Part shown: piece by piece, positions 8,501 through 16,589 of the stretch | Layout: each line of letters opens with the position of its first letter | Position numbering within the stretch: position 1 is the first letter of the stretch | Assembly: GCA_937923405.1 (NCBI GenBank) | Contig: CALDUY010000002.1 | Location: forward strand, 124,001 to 188,000 | Direction: 5' to 3' | DNA: 64,000 nt | Source: an uncultured Gemmataceae bacterium | GTDB lineage: Bacteria; Planctomycetota; Planctomycetia; Gemmatales; Gemmataceae | Program-made: the position numbers and the translations under genes | The notes under the pieces: model-generated | What the model was told of the DNA's origin: nothing | What the model saw: only the letters and a program-made list of their open reading frames with translations | The model's database searches: none

Positions 8501-9899
8501 CACACCGTTGCTGTTGGTCCAGGGACCGCCAGGAACCGGTAAGTCGTACTCCACCGCCTTTGCCGTCTTCGCCCGTTTGCAAGAGGCGATGCGACAACAG
8601 CGAGAATATCGAGTCTTTTTGTCGTGTAAAACCCATGCTGCAACCGACGTGTTGTTGCAAAACCTGCTGGAGGTGCGGCAGAAGCTGAGCGAACTACACG
8701 CCCGGAATCCCGCCCTGTTCGAGCGCTACTTCGATCGGCGGTTGTTGGAGGTGCCGCTCTATCGCATCGGCGGCAAGAACGCTTCTCCAGAGGGTATCCT
8801 GACTCGCGCCAAGGACAGCGAAAGCCACGCCGACGCTGACTACAACGTCGATGTTATTGGGCAAACTCGCTGGGCCGGGGTGGGGATCACACCAGGCGGT
8901 ACCTACTCTATGCTCAAGAGCAAGAATTCCAGGAAACTCTTCGGACAACCGTTGTGCGATCTGTTGGTGCTGGACGAAGCCTCGCAGATGAACTTGCCTG
9001 AGGCGCTGATGGCCGCCTTGCCTTTGAAGCCGAACGCGCCGGTGATTGTGGTCGGCGACCATCGCCAGATGCCGCCGATTGTTAAGCACGACTGGGACGC
9101 TGAGGCTCGACGCACGTTTCGGCAGTATCAGGCCTATCGCAGCCTGTTCGACACGCTGCGGATGCAGGACTCGCCTCCGCCGATCATCCGCTTCAGCGAG
9201 AGCTTTCGACTGCACCGAGCGATGGCTAATTTCTTGCGCGAGGAGATTTATTATCTGGACGGTATCGCCTACCACTCGCGTAAGGAGCAGGTATTGCCGA
9301 CCCACGCTCATGAGGATGACTTTGTTGAAGCAGTTTTAGATCCGAATTATCCGTTAATTGTCATCGTGCATCAGGAGATGGCGAGCCAGGTTCGCAATCC
9401 GTTCGAGCAACGCCTGATCGGTCCGATCATTCTCGCGCTGACGGACTCGTTACGCTACGCACTGGATGCCGAAGAGGGATTGGGCGTAGTCGTGCCGCAT
9501 CGTGCGCAGCGGGCCGCGTTGCAGCAGGCCTATCCGCAACTGAGCCTGCTAGATCCCGAGACGGGATTGCCGACTCGTTCAGCAGTGGACACCGTGGAGC
9601 GGTTCCAAGGTGGCGAACGCACCGTGGTTCTGGTCAGCGCCACGGAAAGCGATCGCGGCTATCTGTTGGAGTCCGCCGGTTTTCTCCTCGATCCGCGCCG
9701 CCTGACCGTCGCCATCAGTCGGGCTAAGCAGAAGATGATTCTCGTCGCCTCGCAGAGTGTTTTCACTCTGTTCAGCCCCGAGGAAGAGACCTTCACTAAC
9801 GCTCGACTGTGGAAGAATCTGTTACGGCGAACCTGCACTCACCGACTGTGGAACGGCACGCGGGAGAACATTTCGGTCACGATCTGGGGGGGTAAGTGA
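5592..9899 (+). CDS. Fused RecB-like (TM0106-type) nuclease and SF1 DNA/RNA helicase
   Basis: 1435 residues. The N-terminal PD-(D/E)xK nuclease has RGDVDLL, TDLKST and QVAFYHL motifs at about 135-185. Cys28 plus Cys269/Cys272/Cys278 match an AddB/Cas4-type iron-sulfur staple. A helix-hairpin-like segment (about 293-315) and an RNase H-like region starting WLYLDAQ (about 397) follow. The C-terminal third is a complete SF1 helicase of the Dna2/UPF1 type: Walker A QGPPGTGKS (about 976), LVLDEASQM (about 1125), VVGDHRQMPP, SESFRLH, VERFQGGERTVV and LTVAISRAKQK. The protein combines end processing and unwinding and probably acts in repair. The RNase H-like motif has Gln where Glu is usual, so that domain may be inactive. 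Confidence 0.93.
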   Translation: MKLPVLPSATTRRITPTDVSQFVRLEQCERFLRLRLAERAGHDFMEAYGVTSQRIAPLMSLTGQRFEEQVETALTPRFRVIHFARQANFSHARPDNNTDLLRELGTLGPGETVLLLQTRLQILLEGWLLRGDVDLLKCQRLEDGSLDVLITDLKSTAEVKVEHRLQVAFYHLMLERLFQSHGVAVSRQRTAVLFRGLIDPTPEEKAEAAPRQAAALVEYQLENYQLEIVADQSIYNQSAYDLLLGPESTARRIAESDLDHLPYCLSSKCDGCLYTEFCMKSSAETEDLSLLPYLSGTEKEALRRGGVTTIQSLATLKQLVRGPQDRPELIPTPGREMQIKQLAATWPVGPRLDELIHRARAFRKYVRQEDIDAVQSIPGQGNSSLPSSRPDLNPNLIWLYLDAQHDPLENRVYLLGALVVACKDGEAVARRWVVHLTEGPPNSSARERKLYVAWSHDLLQAVLEVAQSAQSEPGEEPTKRAPIHIVFFDRQEQRFLLEGLARNFPAMLERTPPLYDFLTQLAPYDSPLASFLDEEVRTFKNFPMTCQSLQSLATFLKFDWNTPYRFRELFKARLFDYLGKLDLEGTSKWYIKRARFGSAIPTEYAYAAWGALPTPREGQSDEFADFRPVTRDLLLAFEVRRLEAMEQVASAIPANRKTQKTPFHLPQLADYEDKARDLAHALDEFLRIERIVGLADWKAIRHVQPEQRVLMGECLLVRYSEADQEPEVAARNRENERRRLLREAYEAEFRANNPEKRVNLSKQQRDETAWSPEGLRLRLRIETEGLDCDLDELLLLSTLRDGEQVVVYSRWTEDERLPLEQRSPFTPTPKQLIYGQRAELVRVVVTQRDEMGKAKTAFAEVILRESRGSQHTQPFVFGAYNRPLLDGELYTLDPCPNEWYAYWCAKVVEGLCQGQPNELYHRLIQPPAPSDGAGSPGQQAFLAGLQAFHRAGLLHDFEASKREFIGGHATTPLLLVQGPPGTGKSYSTAFAVFARLQEAMRQQREYRVFLSCKTHAATDVLLQNLLEVRQKLSELHARNPALFERYFDRRLLEVPLYRIGGKNASPEGILTRAKDSESHADADYNVDVIGQTRWAGVGITPGGTYSMLKSKNSRKLFGQPLCDLLVLDEASQMNLPEALMAALPLKPNAPVIVVGDHRQMPPIVKHDWDAEARRTFRQYQAYRSLFDTLRMQDSPPPIIRFSESFRLHRAMANFLREEIYYLDGIAYHSRKEQVLPTHAHEDDFVEAVLDPNYPLIVIVHQEMASQVRNPFEQRLIGPIILALTDSLRYALDAEEGLGVVVPHRAQRAALQQAYPQLSLLDPETGLPTRSAVDTVERFQGGERTVVLVSATESDRGYLLESAGFLLDPRRLTVAISRAKQKMILVASQSVFTLFSPEEETFTNARLWKNLLRRTCTHRLWNGTRENISVTIWGGK

Positions 9900-10065
9900 G
9901 GCAGTCTAGGCAACACCGCTCGGACAGCTGGTCCTAAATGGCGATAGTTTCCCGCCGAAGTATTTCGTAGAATCGCCAGGAAGGAAGTGAGTTCTCACGC
10001 CTTCAATCGTCTCAGGTGACGTCGCAATTCACCGTCCCCGAGTCTCACGAGGGAATCTCAAGGTT

Positions 10066-11388
10066 ATGCGTTCGATCCCACTGTACTTGCTTGTACTGAC
10101 ATGGTTTGTCGTCGGGCCGCTCCGTGCCGACGAAAAGAAAGTCGAAACGAAGCCGGCTGCTCGACCGGCGACGACGATCAGTCTCCCGTCGCTGAGCAGT
10201 GTTCTCGGCGGTGCGTCCGCTAATCCGGTGGCCACCGCCCAGAAGGAGGCTGAGGCCAAGGGCAGCCACAAACTCGGCGACACCATCAAGGTCGTCAGCA
10301 GTGATGGCAAACTACGCATGCAGACGCTGAGTGTGGACGGCGAAGGACGGATTCTCGCTTTGGTCGCACCACCGCGTAACTACGGCGCAGCACTGCCCAA
10401 CGCGGTTTCCGAGGTGCATCTGTTTTCGCCGGAAGGCAAGCTGGTCAAGCACTGGCAGGTCAAGTTCCATGCCCACTCGATCAACGCCGGACCGGACGGT
10501 GCCATCTACGTTGCTGGCGATGGCCGGGTCGCCAAGTTCGACAAGAACGGCAAGGCGCTGCTAGAGACCGAACTACCCTTCATCGAAGAGATGCTCAAAG
10601 ACAAAGAAGGCATGCGCAAAGCTGCCGAGGAGCAACTCGAGCAGCAGAAGAAGTCGTATCAGACCCTCATCGAGAACTATGAAAAGCGCATCAAGGAACT
10701 CAAAGCGATTCCCGAGGATAAGCGCTCGGCTCTACAAAAGCGGCAGTTGACTCAGTTCGAGAGTCTGGTGCAAACCTACTCGAAGATGGCTACTTCCTCG
10801 ACCGAGAGTATCGACAGCATTATCAAAAACACCATGGGCCGCGTTCGCATCATCAACAGCATCGCCGTCAGCGACAAGGATGTGTTTGTCGTTGCTGGCG
10901 AAACCAAGGGATACGGCTACGTCCTGTGGCGGATGGATCTGGACTTCAAGAATCCCAAGCAGATCCTCACCGGGATGCGCGGCTGTTGCGGTCAGATGGA
11001 TGTGCAGTGCTGCGGCGCGGACGTGATCGTGGCCGAGAACTGTAACCATCAGTTCGCTCGCTACGACCGCGACGGCAAGAAACTCGGCGGCTATGGCAAG
11101 CGAACCACGGGCAACGATCTAGAGTGCTTCGGCGGCTGCTGCAATCCCATGAACGTGCGTGCTAGCAAGAACAACGAGATCTACACCGCCGAGTCCGAAG
11201 GCCTCATCAAACGCTTCAGCGACAAGGGAGAGTTTCTCGGCGTCGTCGGCTATGCACCGTTGACCGGCGGCTGCAAGAATGTCGCGGTTGGGGTTTCGCC
11301 GGATGGCGACCGCGTCTACTTCGCCGATCAGCCTGGCTCGCGCATCATCGTGATGGTTCGCAAGTCCGTACAGTCGAAAACGGAGTAA
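10066..11388 (+). CDS. Exported NHL/propeller-like protein with coiled coil and Cys clusters
   Basis: 440 residues with a signal peptide (hydrophobic residues 5-19, likely cut near LRADE). The body looks like an NHL-type beta-propeller interrupted by a highly charged coiled coil (about 180-245, KAAEEQLEQQKK and onward). After it come cysteine clusters: GCCGQ, QCCG, ENCNH, ECFGGCCNP and GGCKN, within about 110 residues. Nine cysteines packed this way suggest metal binding or disulfides outside the cytoplasm. First gene of an operon, 7 bp ahead of the PhnD-like gene. I do not recognise a characterised homologue. Confidence 0.8.
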   Translation: MRSIPLYLLVLTWFVVGPLRADEKKVETKPAARPATTISLPSLSSVLGGASANPVATAQKEAEAKGSHKLGDTIKVVSSDGKLRMQTLSVDGEGRILALVAPPRNYGAALPNAVSEVHLFSPEGKLVKHWQVKFHAHSINAGPDGAIYVAGDGRVAKFDKNGKALLETELPFIEEMLKDKEGMRKAAEEQLEQQKKSYQTLIENYEKRIKELKAIPEDKRSALQKRQLTQFESLVQTYSKMATSSTESIDSIIKNTMGRVRIINSIAVSDKDVFVVAGETKGYGYVLWRMDLDFKNPKQILTGMRGCCGQMDVQCCGADVIVAENCNHQFARYDRDGKKLGGYGKRTTGNDLECFGGCCNPMNVRASKNNEIYTAESEGLIKRFSDKGEFLGVVGYAPLTGGCKNVAVGVSPDGDRVYFADQPGSRIIVMVRKSVQSKTE

Positions 11389-11395
11389 ATCGACG

Positions 11396-12253
11396 ATGAA
11401 ACCGACCTACATTCTCGCTGTTGTTGCTGCTCTGGCCATGCTGCCTAGCTTCGCGAGAGCCGATCAGGCCAGGACCGACGAACTGACGCTGATCGTTATG
11501 GATCCGATGGCTCTGGAGCTGTCGTGCCCCTGTGTCAAAGGCTACGCCCAACGCGACTACAACAAGTTCGCCGCCTTTTTGTCCCGTCAGCTGGATAAGC
11601 CGGTCAAGGTTTACTTTGCCGACAGCCTGGCGACGGCGCTGAAGGTGAAAACCGACGGCAAGGCCGACATTCTCATCGGCAAGGATTCTGTGGTTCGGGC
11701 CGCGGCCAAGAGCAACAAGCTGGAGCTGGTGCTGGTCGCCGCCCTCACTGATAAGGCTGGCAAGACGACTCAAACCGGTCTGTGGGTCGTACCCGGCAAG
11801 GATCCCGCTCTGAGCGTTGCCGATCTGAAAGGGTACGAGTTGCTCTTCGGCAACGAAGATGCCTGCGAAAAGTACGATGCGGCTCTGGCTTTGCTCAAGG
11901 AATATGAAATCGCGATTCCCAACAAGCTAGAGACGTGCGGTTCGTGCAGCGATGCGGCCAAGAAGATCCTCGACGCCCATCAAGAGGGCAAAAAGGTCGC
12001 CGCAGTCATCTCCAGCTACGCTCAGCCGTTGCTCGAAGGCTGTGGCACGATCAAGAAGGGTGATCTCCGCGTGGTCGGTGAGACCGATCCGGTGCCGTTC
12101 GTCACTGCCTTCGTCAACGCCAAGCGGTCGGCGACCGAGCGCGAAGCGATTCAGAAAGCATTTCTGGCGCTGGCCAACGACGAGCAGTTGTGCAAGGTGA
12201 TGGAAACGAAGAATGGCTTCGTCCTGCCGGAAGCGCCGGTGAAAAAAAAGTAG
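11396..12253 (+). CDS. PhnD-like periplasmic substrate-binding protein with extra cysteines
   Basis: 285 residues with a signal peptide (about 1-22, ending SFARA). The fold signature is that of phosphonate/phosphate-type binding proteins: an early EYxxF-like segment (DYNKFAAFLSRQL), a lobe with ADILIGKDSVV, and a late TAFVNAKRSATEREAIQKAF segment. Unlike ordinary PhnD proteins it carries cysteines in SCPC, DACEK, TCGSCS, EGCG and LCK. No ABC permease or ATPase is next to it, so it probably serves as a sensor or a ligand carrier and not a transporter subunit. It ends VKKK at a slippery A-run directly before TAG; see the frameshift site. Confidence 0.82.
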   Translation: MKPTYILAVVAALAMLPSFARADQARTDELTLIVMDPMALELSCPCVKGYAQRDYNKFAAFLSRQLDKPVKVYFADSLATALKVKTDGKADILIGKDSVVRAAAKSNKLELVLVAALTDKAGKTTQTGLWVVPGKDPALSVADLKGYELLFGNEDACEKYDAALALLKEYEIAIPNKLETCGSCSDAAKKILDAHQEGKKVAAVISSYAQPLLEGCGTIKKGDLRVVGETDPVPFVTAFVNAKRSATEREAIQKAFLALANDEQLCKVMETKNGFVLPEAPVKKK

Positions 12254-13446
12254 CCGAGTCGACGGAGTCGGTTCAGGAGTGGACCGGCTGGCGTGGACCG
12301 AATCGCGACGGGCGGGTAGCTTGGCTGCCTGCCCGTCTGCCTGCGCGGGCCAACATCCTATGGCGTGTCAAACTGCCGAGCAAGGGGCTGGGCGGGGTCG
12401 CCGCCACGCGACGGTTCGTCCTGGCTAGCGCTCGTGAGGCCATGGATACTACCGATGTCTACTACTGTTTCGACGCCGCGACTGGCAAGGAACGCTGGAA
12501 ACACCTCAACCCTGCACCGGCAGAGAAAGAGTTGGACTACGGCAATTCCCCCCGAGCCACTCCGCTGATTCACGGCAAACTCGTCTTTCTCACCGGAGCG
12601 TTCGGTCAGCTGCATTGCCTGGAACTGGAGACCGGCAAGATCGTCTGGGAGATGGATTTACGCGATGATTTTGAGGTGAAAGACGAGCGCAAATGGGGCC
12701 ATTGCTCGTCGCCTTTGATCGTGGACGATCGGCTCGTCGTCAATCCCGGCGGCAAGGACGCCTCACTGGTGGCGCTGGAACCAAGCACAGGGAAGGTGCT
12801 GTGGAAGTCACCGGGTGCGCCGGCCTCGTATGGCAACCTGATCGTCGCCACCCTGGGCGGCAAAAAGCAGATTGTCGGGTTTGATCTGGAGTCGCTTGGA
12901 GGTTGGGATCCGGCGACCGGCAAGCGGCTGTGGACACTGAAGCCCGATCGTCGCAGTGATTTCAACGTGCCCACGCCGATCGCGATTGGTGATCGGCTGC
13001 TGGTCCCCTGGGAGAACAACGGCACGCTGCTGTTCCGCTTCGACAAAAACGGAGTGATCGATCCCCAACCCGTGGCAAGCTACGCGCGGCTAGCTCCAGA
13101 CACTCACTCACCGGTTGTGACCGCGGGGCGTGTCTTCGGTGCCTGGAACGGGCTGCACTGTCTCGATCTGGACAAGAAGTTGTCTCCCATGTTCGTTCGT
13201 CGAGAGACGGTGTTCACACGCTATCTGTCGTTGGTCGCCTCGGAAGACCGGGTGCTGGCCATCACTCACGCCGGCGAACTGCTGCTGCTCGACGCTCGTG
13301 CGACGAAGTACAAACCGCTCGATCGCCTGCGGATTCTCGAGGACGAAACCGGCCTGCATGCTCACCCGGCCTTTGTCGGTACTCGGATGTATCTGCGTGG
13401 CGACGACGAGTTGTTGTGCATCGAACTGAGCAGTGACTCGAAGTGA
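12190..13446 (+). CDS. PQQ-like beta-propeller protein, possibly made by frameshift from the preceding gene
   Basis: The frame is open from a GTG at 12190, inside the preceding gene, and gives 418 residues. The recognisable domain starts only at TGWRGPNRDGRV (about 12275) and contains repeated PQQ/propeller blades such as CFDAATGKERWKH, CLELETGKIVWEM and ALEPSTGKVLWKS. Such propellers are normally exported, yet this frame has no signal peptide and no ribosome-binding site at 12190. A -1 shift at 12244-12250 would join it to the signal-bearing PhnD-like protein as a product of about 683 residues. Otherwise it is a separate coupled gene or a broken fusion. Function unknown. Confidence 0.75.
   Translation: MQGDGNEEWLRPAGSAGEKKVAESTESVQEWTGWRGPNRDGRVAWLPARLPARANILWRVKLPSKGLGGVAATRRFVLASAREAMDTTDVYYCFDAATGKERWKHLNPAPAEKELDYGNSPRATPLIHGKLVFLTGAFGQLHCLELETGKIVWEMDLRDDFEVKDERKWGHCSSPLIVDDRLVVNPGGKDASLVALEPSTGKVLWKSPGAPASYGNLIVATLGGKKQIVGFDLESLGGWDPATGKRLWTLKPDRRSDFNVPTPIAIGDRLLVPWENNGTLLFRFDKNGVIDPQPVASYARLAPDTHSPVVTAGRVFGAWNGLHCLDLDKKLSPMFVRRETVFTRYLSLVASEDRVLAITHAGELLLLDARATKYKPLDRLRILEDETGLHAHPAFVGTRMYLRGDDELLCIELSSDSK
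12242..12253 (+). promoter_or_regulatory. Putative -1 frameshift site: eight A, A-AAA-AAG heptamer, then TAG
   Basis: Bases 12242-12249 are eight consecutive A and 12250 is G, giving in the zero frame AAA AAA AAG TAG. The last seven bases before the stop (12244-12250) are exactly the A-AAA-AAG heptamer used in Escherichia coli dnaX, in the correct phase, with a stop codon immediately 3'. Slipping back one base continues into the PQQ frame (GTA GCC GAG). Transcriptional slippage on the A-run would give the same product. No strong upstream Shine-Dalgarno stimulator is obvious. A sequencing error in the homopolymer is the main alternative. Confidence 0.5.
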
Positions 13447-13464
13447 TGCCGGGAAACGACGGCG

Positions 13465-13493
13465 ATCCGGAAGACACGGTTGGTCTTCCGGAT
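13465..13493. terminator. Perfect 11-bp hairpin between convergent genes
   Basis: ATCCGGAAGAC (13465-13475) and GTCTTCCGGAT (13483-13493) are exact inverted repeats around a 7-nt loop. The site sits in the 76-bp gap between two convergent stop codons. There is no adjacent T-tract on either strand, so it could be a two-way terminator of weak intrinsic type or a 3'-end stabilising hairpin. Confidence 0.5.
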
Positions 13494-13522
13494 GGCCGAG
13501 AAGCTTCGCGCTGGGTGAAGAA

Positions 13523-14707
13523 TTATGGACGAGTTGTCGGCTTGGGGGCGTTGGCGCTCACCGGAGTCGGCTTGGCACGCGGCAGGATGCGTTCAAACTG
13601 ACCTTGCTTGACCTGGATCGACAGTTCCTCCGCCTGCACGCTGGCTCCTGGGCCGAGCTTTTCCGAGGTCAGCTTGGCGTGGCCTTTCAGCGTGAGGGTG
13701 CCATCCTCGCGAAGGGTGATGGTGTCGGCCTGCGCTCGCCATTCCTTGCCGATGAGATGGATCCGCGTCTTACCGACGGCGAAGGTGAGTGAACCGGCCT
13801 CCCCGGAGTTCAGGGTTAATCGCATCGCCATACAGGACGAGGTACCGTTGGACATCTGAAGGCGAGATTTGTCGCCGTCGCGGATCAGCTTGAATGTCGT
13901 CACGGAACCCGGCTTCAGGCTCGGAGTCACGATCGAGCAAACTTCGTGAGAATGAACCGGCACCGGGCAGGGCAACGGATCAGGCATGGAGCAAGCCGTC
14001 GGCATGGCCAGCGGCTCGATCATCGGAGCCGGCATCGGAACCGCGGCCGCACAGGGCACCAGTGACGGGGCTGGCATCGGAACTACGGCTGCACAAGGCG
14101 CGATGGACGGCATCGGCAAGGTCGCCGAATTTGGTTTCAACGGCATCGTCATCGCGGGGGGCAAGGTTACCAAAAAGTGCTGCTGCGGTCTGGTCAGCGT
14201 CACTTCGACGAGGCACGGCTCAGGGCAGTCGCCTTTGAGCGGGATTGCCCGGCAGGCATTTAGGGGGAGAGTTTCGCAGGCGTTGCCCTTCCAGGGCTGT
14301 TTGCCCTCGTAGGCATAGTGCATCTCCAAACGAACCATGCCTTTGTCCGAGCGGTGAACTACCAGCGAGAGCTTGCCGGTCGCGGCGTGGCGATTCATCT
14401 GGTAGACGATCTGTTGGGGGCACCCAAACTCAGAAGGATTCACAGAGAGATTCACCGGCTCGCTGGGAATCTGATCCTTGGGACCAGCCAGGAAACGTAG
14501 CGAAAGCTGATAGGGCGTCTCCATCGCGGAGGCTACCGGTGTACCGACCGGCATAGGATAGAAAATCGGCATGACTTCCGCGTTGGGATGGGTAGTTGCG
14601 GAAGATAAGCAACTCGCCGTCTCTGGGCAAGCGACATACTCTTGGTGGAACAGCAAACCGTCACGAAACGGTATCGTCAGAAGCATTGCCAGATTGAGCC
14701 AAAACAT
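13523..14707 (-). CDS. Exported protein with Pro/Ala/Cys-rich linker and LptA-like C-terminal domain
   Basis: 394 residues from the ATG at 14707, chosen because GGAGGG lies 8 nt upstream; the frame is open further 5' without support. An N-terminal hydrophobic stretch (FWLNLAMLLTIPF) probably serves for export. A middle section is a low-complexity linker with repeated PMPAP and PCAA units and single cysteines (about 225-300). The C-terminal 100 residues (IHLIGKEWRAQADTITL, then ADxxxL-type strands) resemble the OstA/LptA beta-jellyroll, though weakly. Function unknown; envelope localisation is likely. Confidence 0.7.
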   Translation of the reverse strand: MFWLNLAMLLTIPFRDGLLFHQEYVACPETASCLSSATTHPNAEVMPIFYPMPVGTPVASAMETPYQLSLRFLAGPKDQIPSEPVNLSVNPSEFGCPQQIVYQMNRHAATGKLSLVVHRSDKGMVRLEMHYAYEGKQPWKGNACETLPLNACRAIPLKGDCPEPCLVEVTLTRPQQHFLVTLPPAMTMPLKPNSATLPMPSIAPCAAVVPMPAPSLVPCAAAVPMPAPMIEPLAMPTACSMPDPLPCPVPVHSHEVCSIVTPSLKPGSVTTFKLIRDGDKSRLQMSNGTSSCMAMRLTLNSGEAGSLTFAVGKTRIHLIGKEWRAQADTITLREDGTLTLKGHAKLTSEKLGPGASVQAEELSIQVKQGQFERILPRAKPTPVSANAPKPTTRP

Positions 14708-14897
14708 GGGGGAAACCCTCCGGGGTTCGAGGGAACCGAAACACTTCGGTTGGCCCATAGCAGCGAACGCCAATCGTGTCATCCCCGAAAATCGCTCGGG
14801 GGGCACGGTCGAGGGAGCGGCGTGAAGCAGTCGAGGGGTTTTGATGAACTTAGCCCAAGAATAGTTGGCAACTAGTTTCCTTCTTCGTTTCATGCCT

Positions 14898-14931
14898 AAG
14901 AGGAGTCTCAGCCTCAAGGCTGGCTTCTCTT
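14898..14931 (+). other. Stem-loop in the leader of the tandem EEP gene
   Basis: AAGAGGAG (14898-14905) pairs with CTTCTCTT (14924-14931) with one G-T position, and CAGCC (14909-14913) with GGCTG (14918-14922) around a TCAA loop. It lies 35 bp upstream of the ATG at 14966, ahead of a GGAGG site. It may affect translation or mRNA stability; no T-tract follows directly. Confidence 0.4.
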
Positions 14932-14965
14932 CCGGATCAACCTTTTATCAGGACTCGGAGGCCGT

Positions 14966-16552
14966 ATGCGGGGGCTGGCATTACTGATGGTTGTTCTCGT
15001 GCCGATGACGACTCAGGCACAATCCTCCTCGGTTCCAGTGCGGGTAATGAGTTTTAACATTCGTTACGGGACAGCGAATGATGGTGAGAATCACTGGAAC
15101 AAGCGGAAGGAGTTCCTCGTCGAGACGATTACGAACTTCGATCCCGACTTGCTAGGAACTCAGGAGACGCTGGCGTTTCAGCGCGATTATTTGGCGGAGA
15201 AACTGTCTGGCTACGAGGTCTTCGCCGCCGGACGGGACGACGGTAAGGATAAAGGCGAGATGGCCGCTCTGTATTATCGGACTTCTCGGTTCGAGAAGCT
15301 CGAGGGCGGACATTTCTGGTTGAGCGAGACGCCCGAGAAAGTCGGCAGTCTCGGCTGGGATGCTGCTTTGCCGCGCATCGTGACGTGGGTCAAACTCCGC
15401 GACCGCATCGCCGGTGGACCGCCGATCTTGTTTCTCAACACGCACTTCGACCATCGCGGAACGAAAGCTCGACAACAGTCGGCTCAGTTGATTCGGGCAA
15501 AACTCGGCGAGCTTGGAGCTGGCTGTCGCCTAGTCGTCACGGGCGATTTCAACGCCGGCGAGGGCAGCGGTCCCTATCAAGCGCTCTTCGCCGCCGTCAG
15601 GGAGCAACCCTCACCGCTCGTCGACACCTTCCGAGTTCGCTATCCACAGCGCGGCAAGAACGAAGGCACGTTCACAGCATTTCAAGCCTCCAAAACCAGC
15701 GGGGCACGCATTGACTGGATCGCCTGCTCGCGCGATTGGGAAGTACGCTTGGCCAACATCGACCGCACGGCTCGTGAGGGCCGCACCCCTTCGGATCACT
15801 TCGCGGTCACGGCAGTGCTACGAGCCGTCTCCGACAATCAAAAACCGATATTACGGATCTTGTGTTACAATATTCACCACGGACGCGGTACAGACGATAA
15901 AGTCGATCTGTTACGTCTGGCTAAGGTAATTCGCGCAGCGGATCCGGACCTGGTCGCTCTGCAGGAAGTGGATCAGAAGACCAAGCGAACCAATGGCGTG
16001 GAGCAGACTGCCGAACTAGCCCGCCTTACCGATCTGTACGGCCGGTTTGGCCGAGCGATCGACTATCAGGGCGGCGAGTATGGGCAAGCGATTTTATCCC
16101 GCTTCCCACTGGGCACGTCGTCGATTCACCAGCTGCCCGGCGAACCGGAGCGTGAACAACGCATCGCCTTCGAGGTTCGCCTCAACCTCGCCGATCAGGA
16201 ATGCTCGTTCGTCACTACGCACCTGCATCATCAACAGGACAAACTACGCCAACGCCAGGCCACCAAACTTAACGAACTATTCGCGGAAGTGGTTCGCCCT
16301 GTGATCCTGGCAGGGGATTTCAATGCCACCCCAGAAAGTCAACCGATGGCCCTGCTGCGCAAGCACTGGCAGATTGCCACTAGCGATCCTAAACTATTGA
16401 CCTATCCCTCCGAGAAACCAACTAAGCAGATCGATTACATCTTGTATCGTCCAACTCAGCGATTTGAGGTCCTCGAAGCCAAGGTGATCGACGAACCTCT
16501 CGCGTCGGATCATCGCCCGGTCCTGGCCGTGTTACGGCTTAAACGGGAGTAA
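14966..16552 (+). CDS. Exported protein with two fused endonuclease/exonuclease/phosphatase (EEP) domains
   Basis: 528 residues with a short signal peptide (ALLMVVLVPMTTQA). Two complete EEP domains follow each other. The first (about 25-285) has MSFNIRYG, GTQETL, NTHFDHRG, TGDFNAGEG and PSDHFAV. The second (about 297-528) has LCYNIHHGRG, ALQEVD, TTHLHHQ, AGDFNATPES and SDHRPVLAV. Both sets of metal and catalytic residues (Asn, Glu, His, Asp-Asn, Asp-His) appear intact, so both halves may be active phosphodiesterases or phosphatases. Single-domain EEP proteins of about 270 residues are the rule. GGAGG precedes the ATG. Substrate unknown; it acts outside the cytoplasm. Confidence 0.9.
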   Translation: MRGLALLMVVLVPMTTQAQSSSVPVRVMSFNIRYGTANDGENHWNKRKEFLVETITNFDPDLLGTQETLAFQRDYLAEKLSGYEVFAAGRDDGKDKGEMAALYYRTSRFEKLEGGHFWLSETPEKVGSLGWDAALPRIVTWVKLRDRIAGGPPILFLNTHFDHRGTKARQQSAQLIRAKLGELGAGCRLVVTGDFNAGEGSGPYQALFAAVREQPSPLVDTFRVRYPQRGKNEGTFTAFQASKTSGARIDWIACSRDWEVRLANIDRTAREGRTPSDHFAVTAVLRAVSDNQKPILRILCYNIHHGRGTDDKVDLLRLAKVIRAADPDLVALQEVDQKTKRTNGVEQTAELARLTDLYGRFGRAIDYQGGEYGQAILSRFPLGTSSIHQLPGEPEREQRIAFEVRLNLADQECSFVTTHLHHQQDKLRQRQATKLNELFAEVVRPVILAGDFNATPESQPMALLRKHWQIATSDPKLLTYPSEKPTKQIDYILYRPTQRFEVLEAKVIDEPLASDHRPVLAVLRLKRE

Positions 16553-16589
16553 AACGCTCTGTTAGGGGTGGCTAGTGCGGGCTGCTAGA

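Noticed and set aside
5592-9899. A defence island around the nuclease/helicase
   Set aside because: Neighbours are a Tat oxidoreductase and an exported propeller operon; no toxin, restriction, CRISPR or mobile gene adjoins.
9927-9945. A 19-base stretch that matches 16 of 19 bases of 45606-45624, both about 90-120 nt before start codons
   Set aside because: A single pair of matches of this length could be chance in 64 kb, and no third copy or structure was seen.
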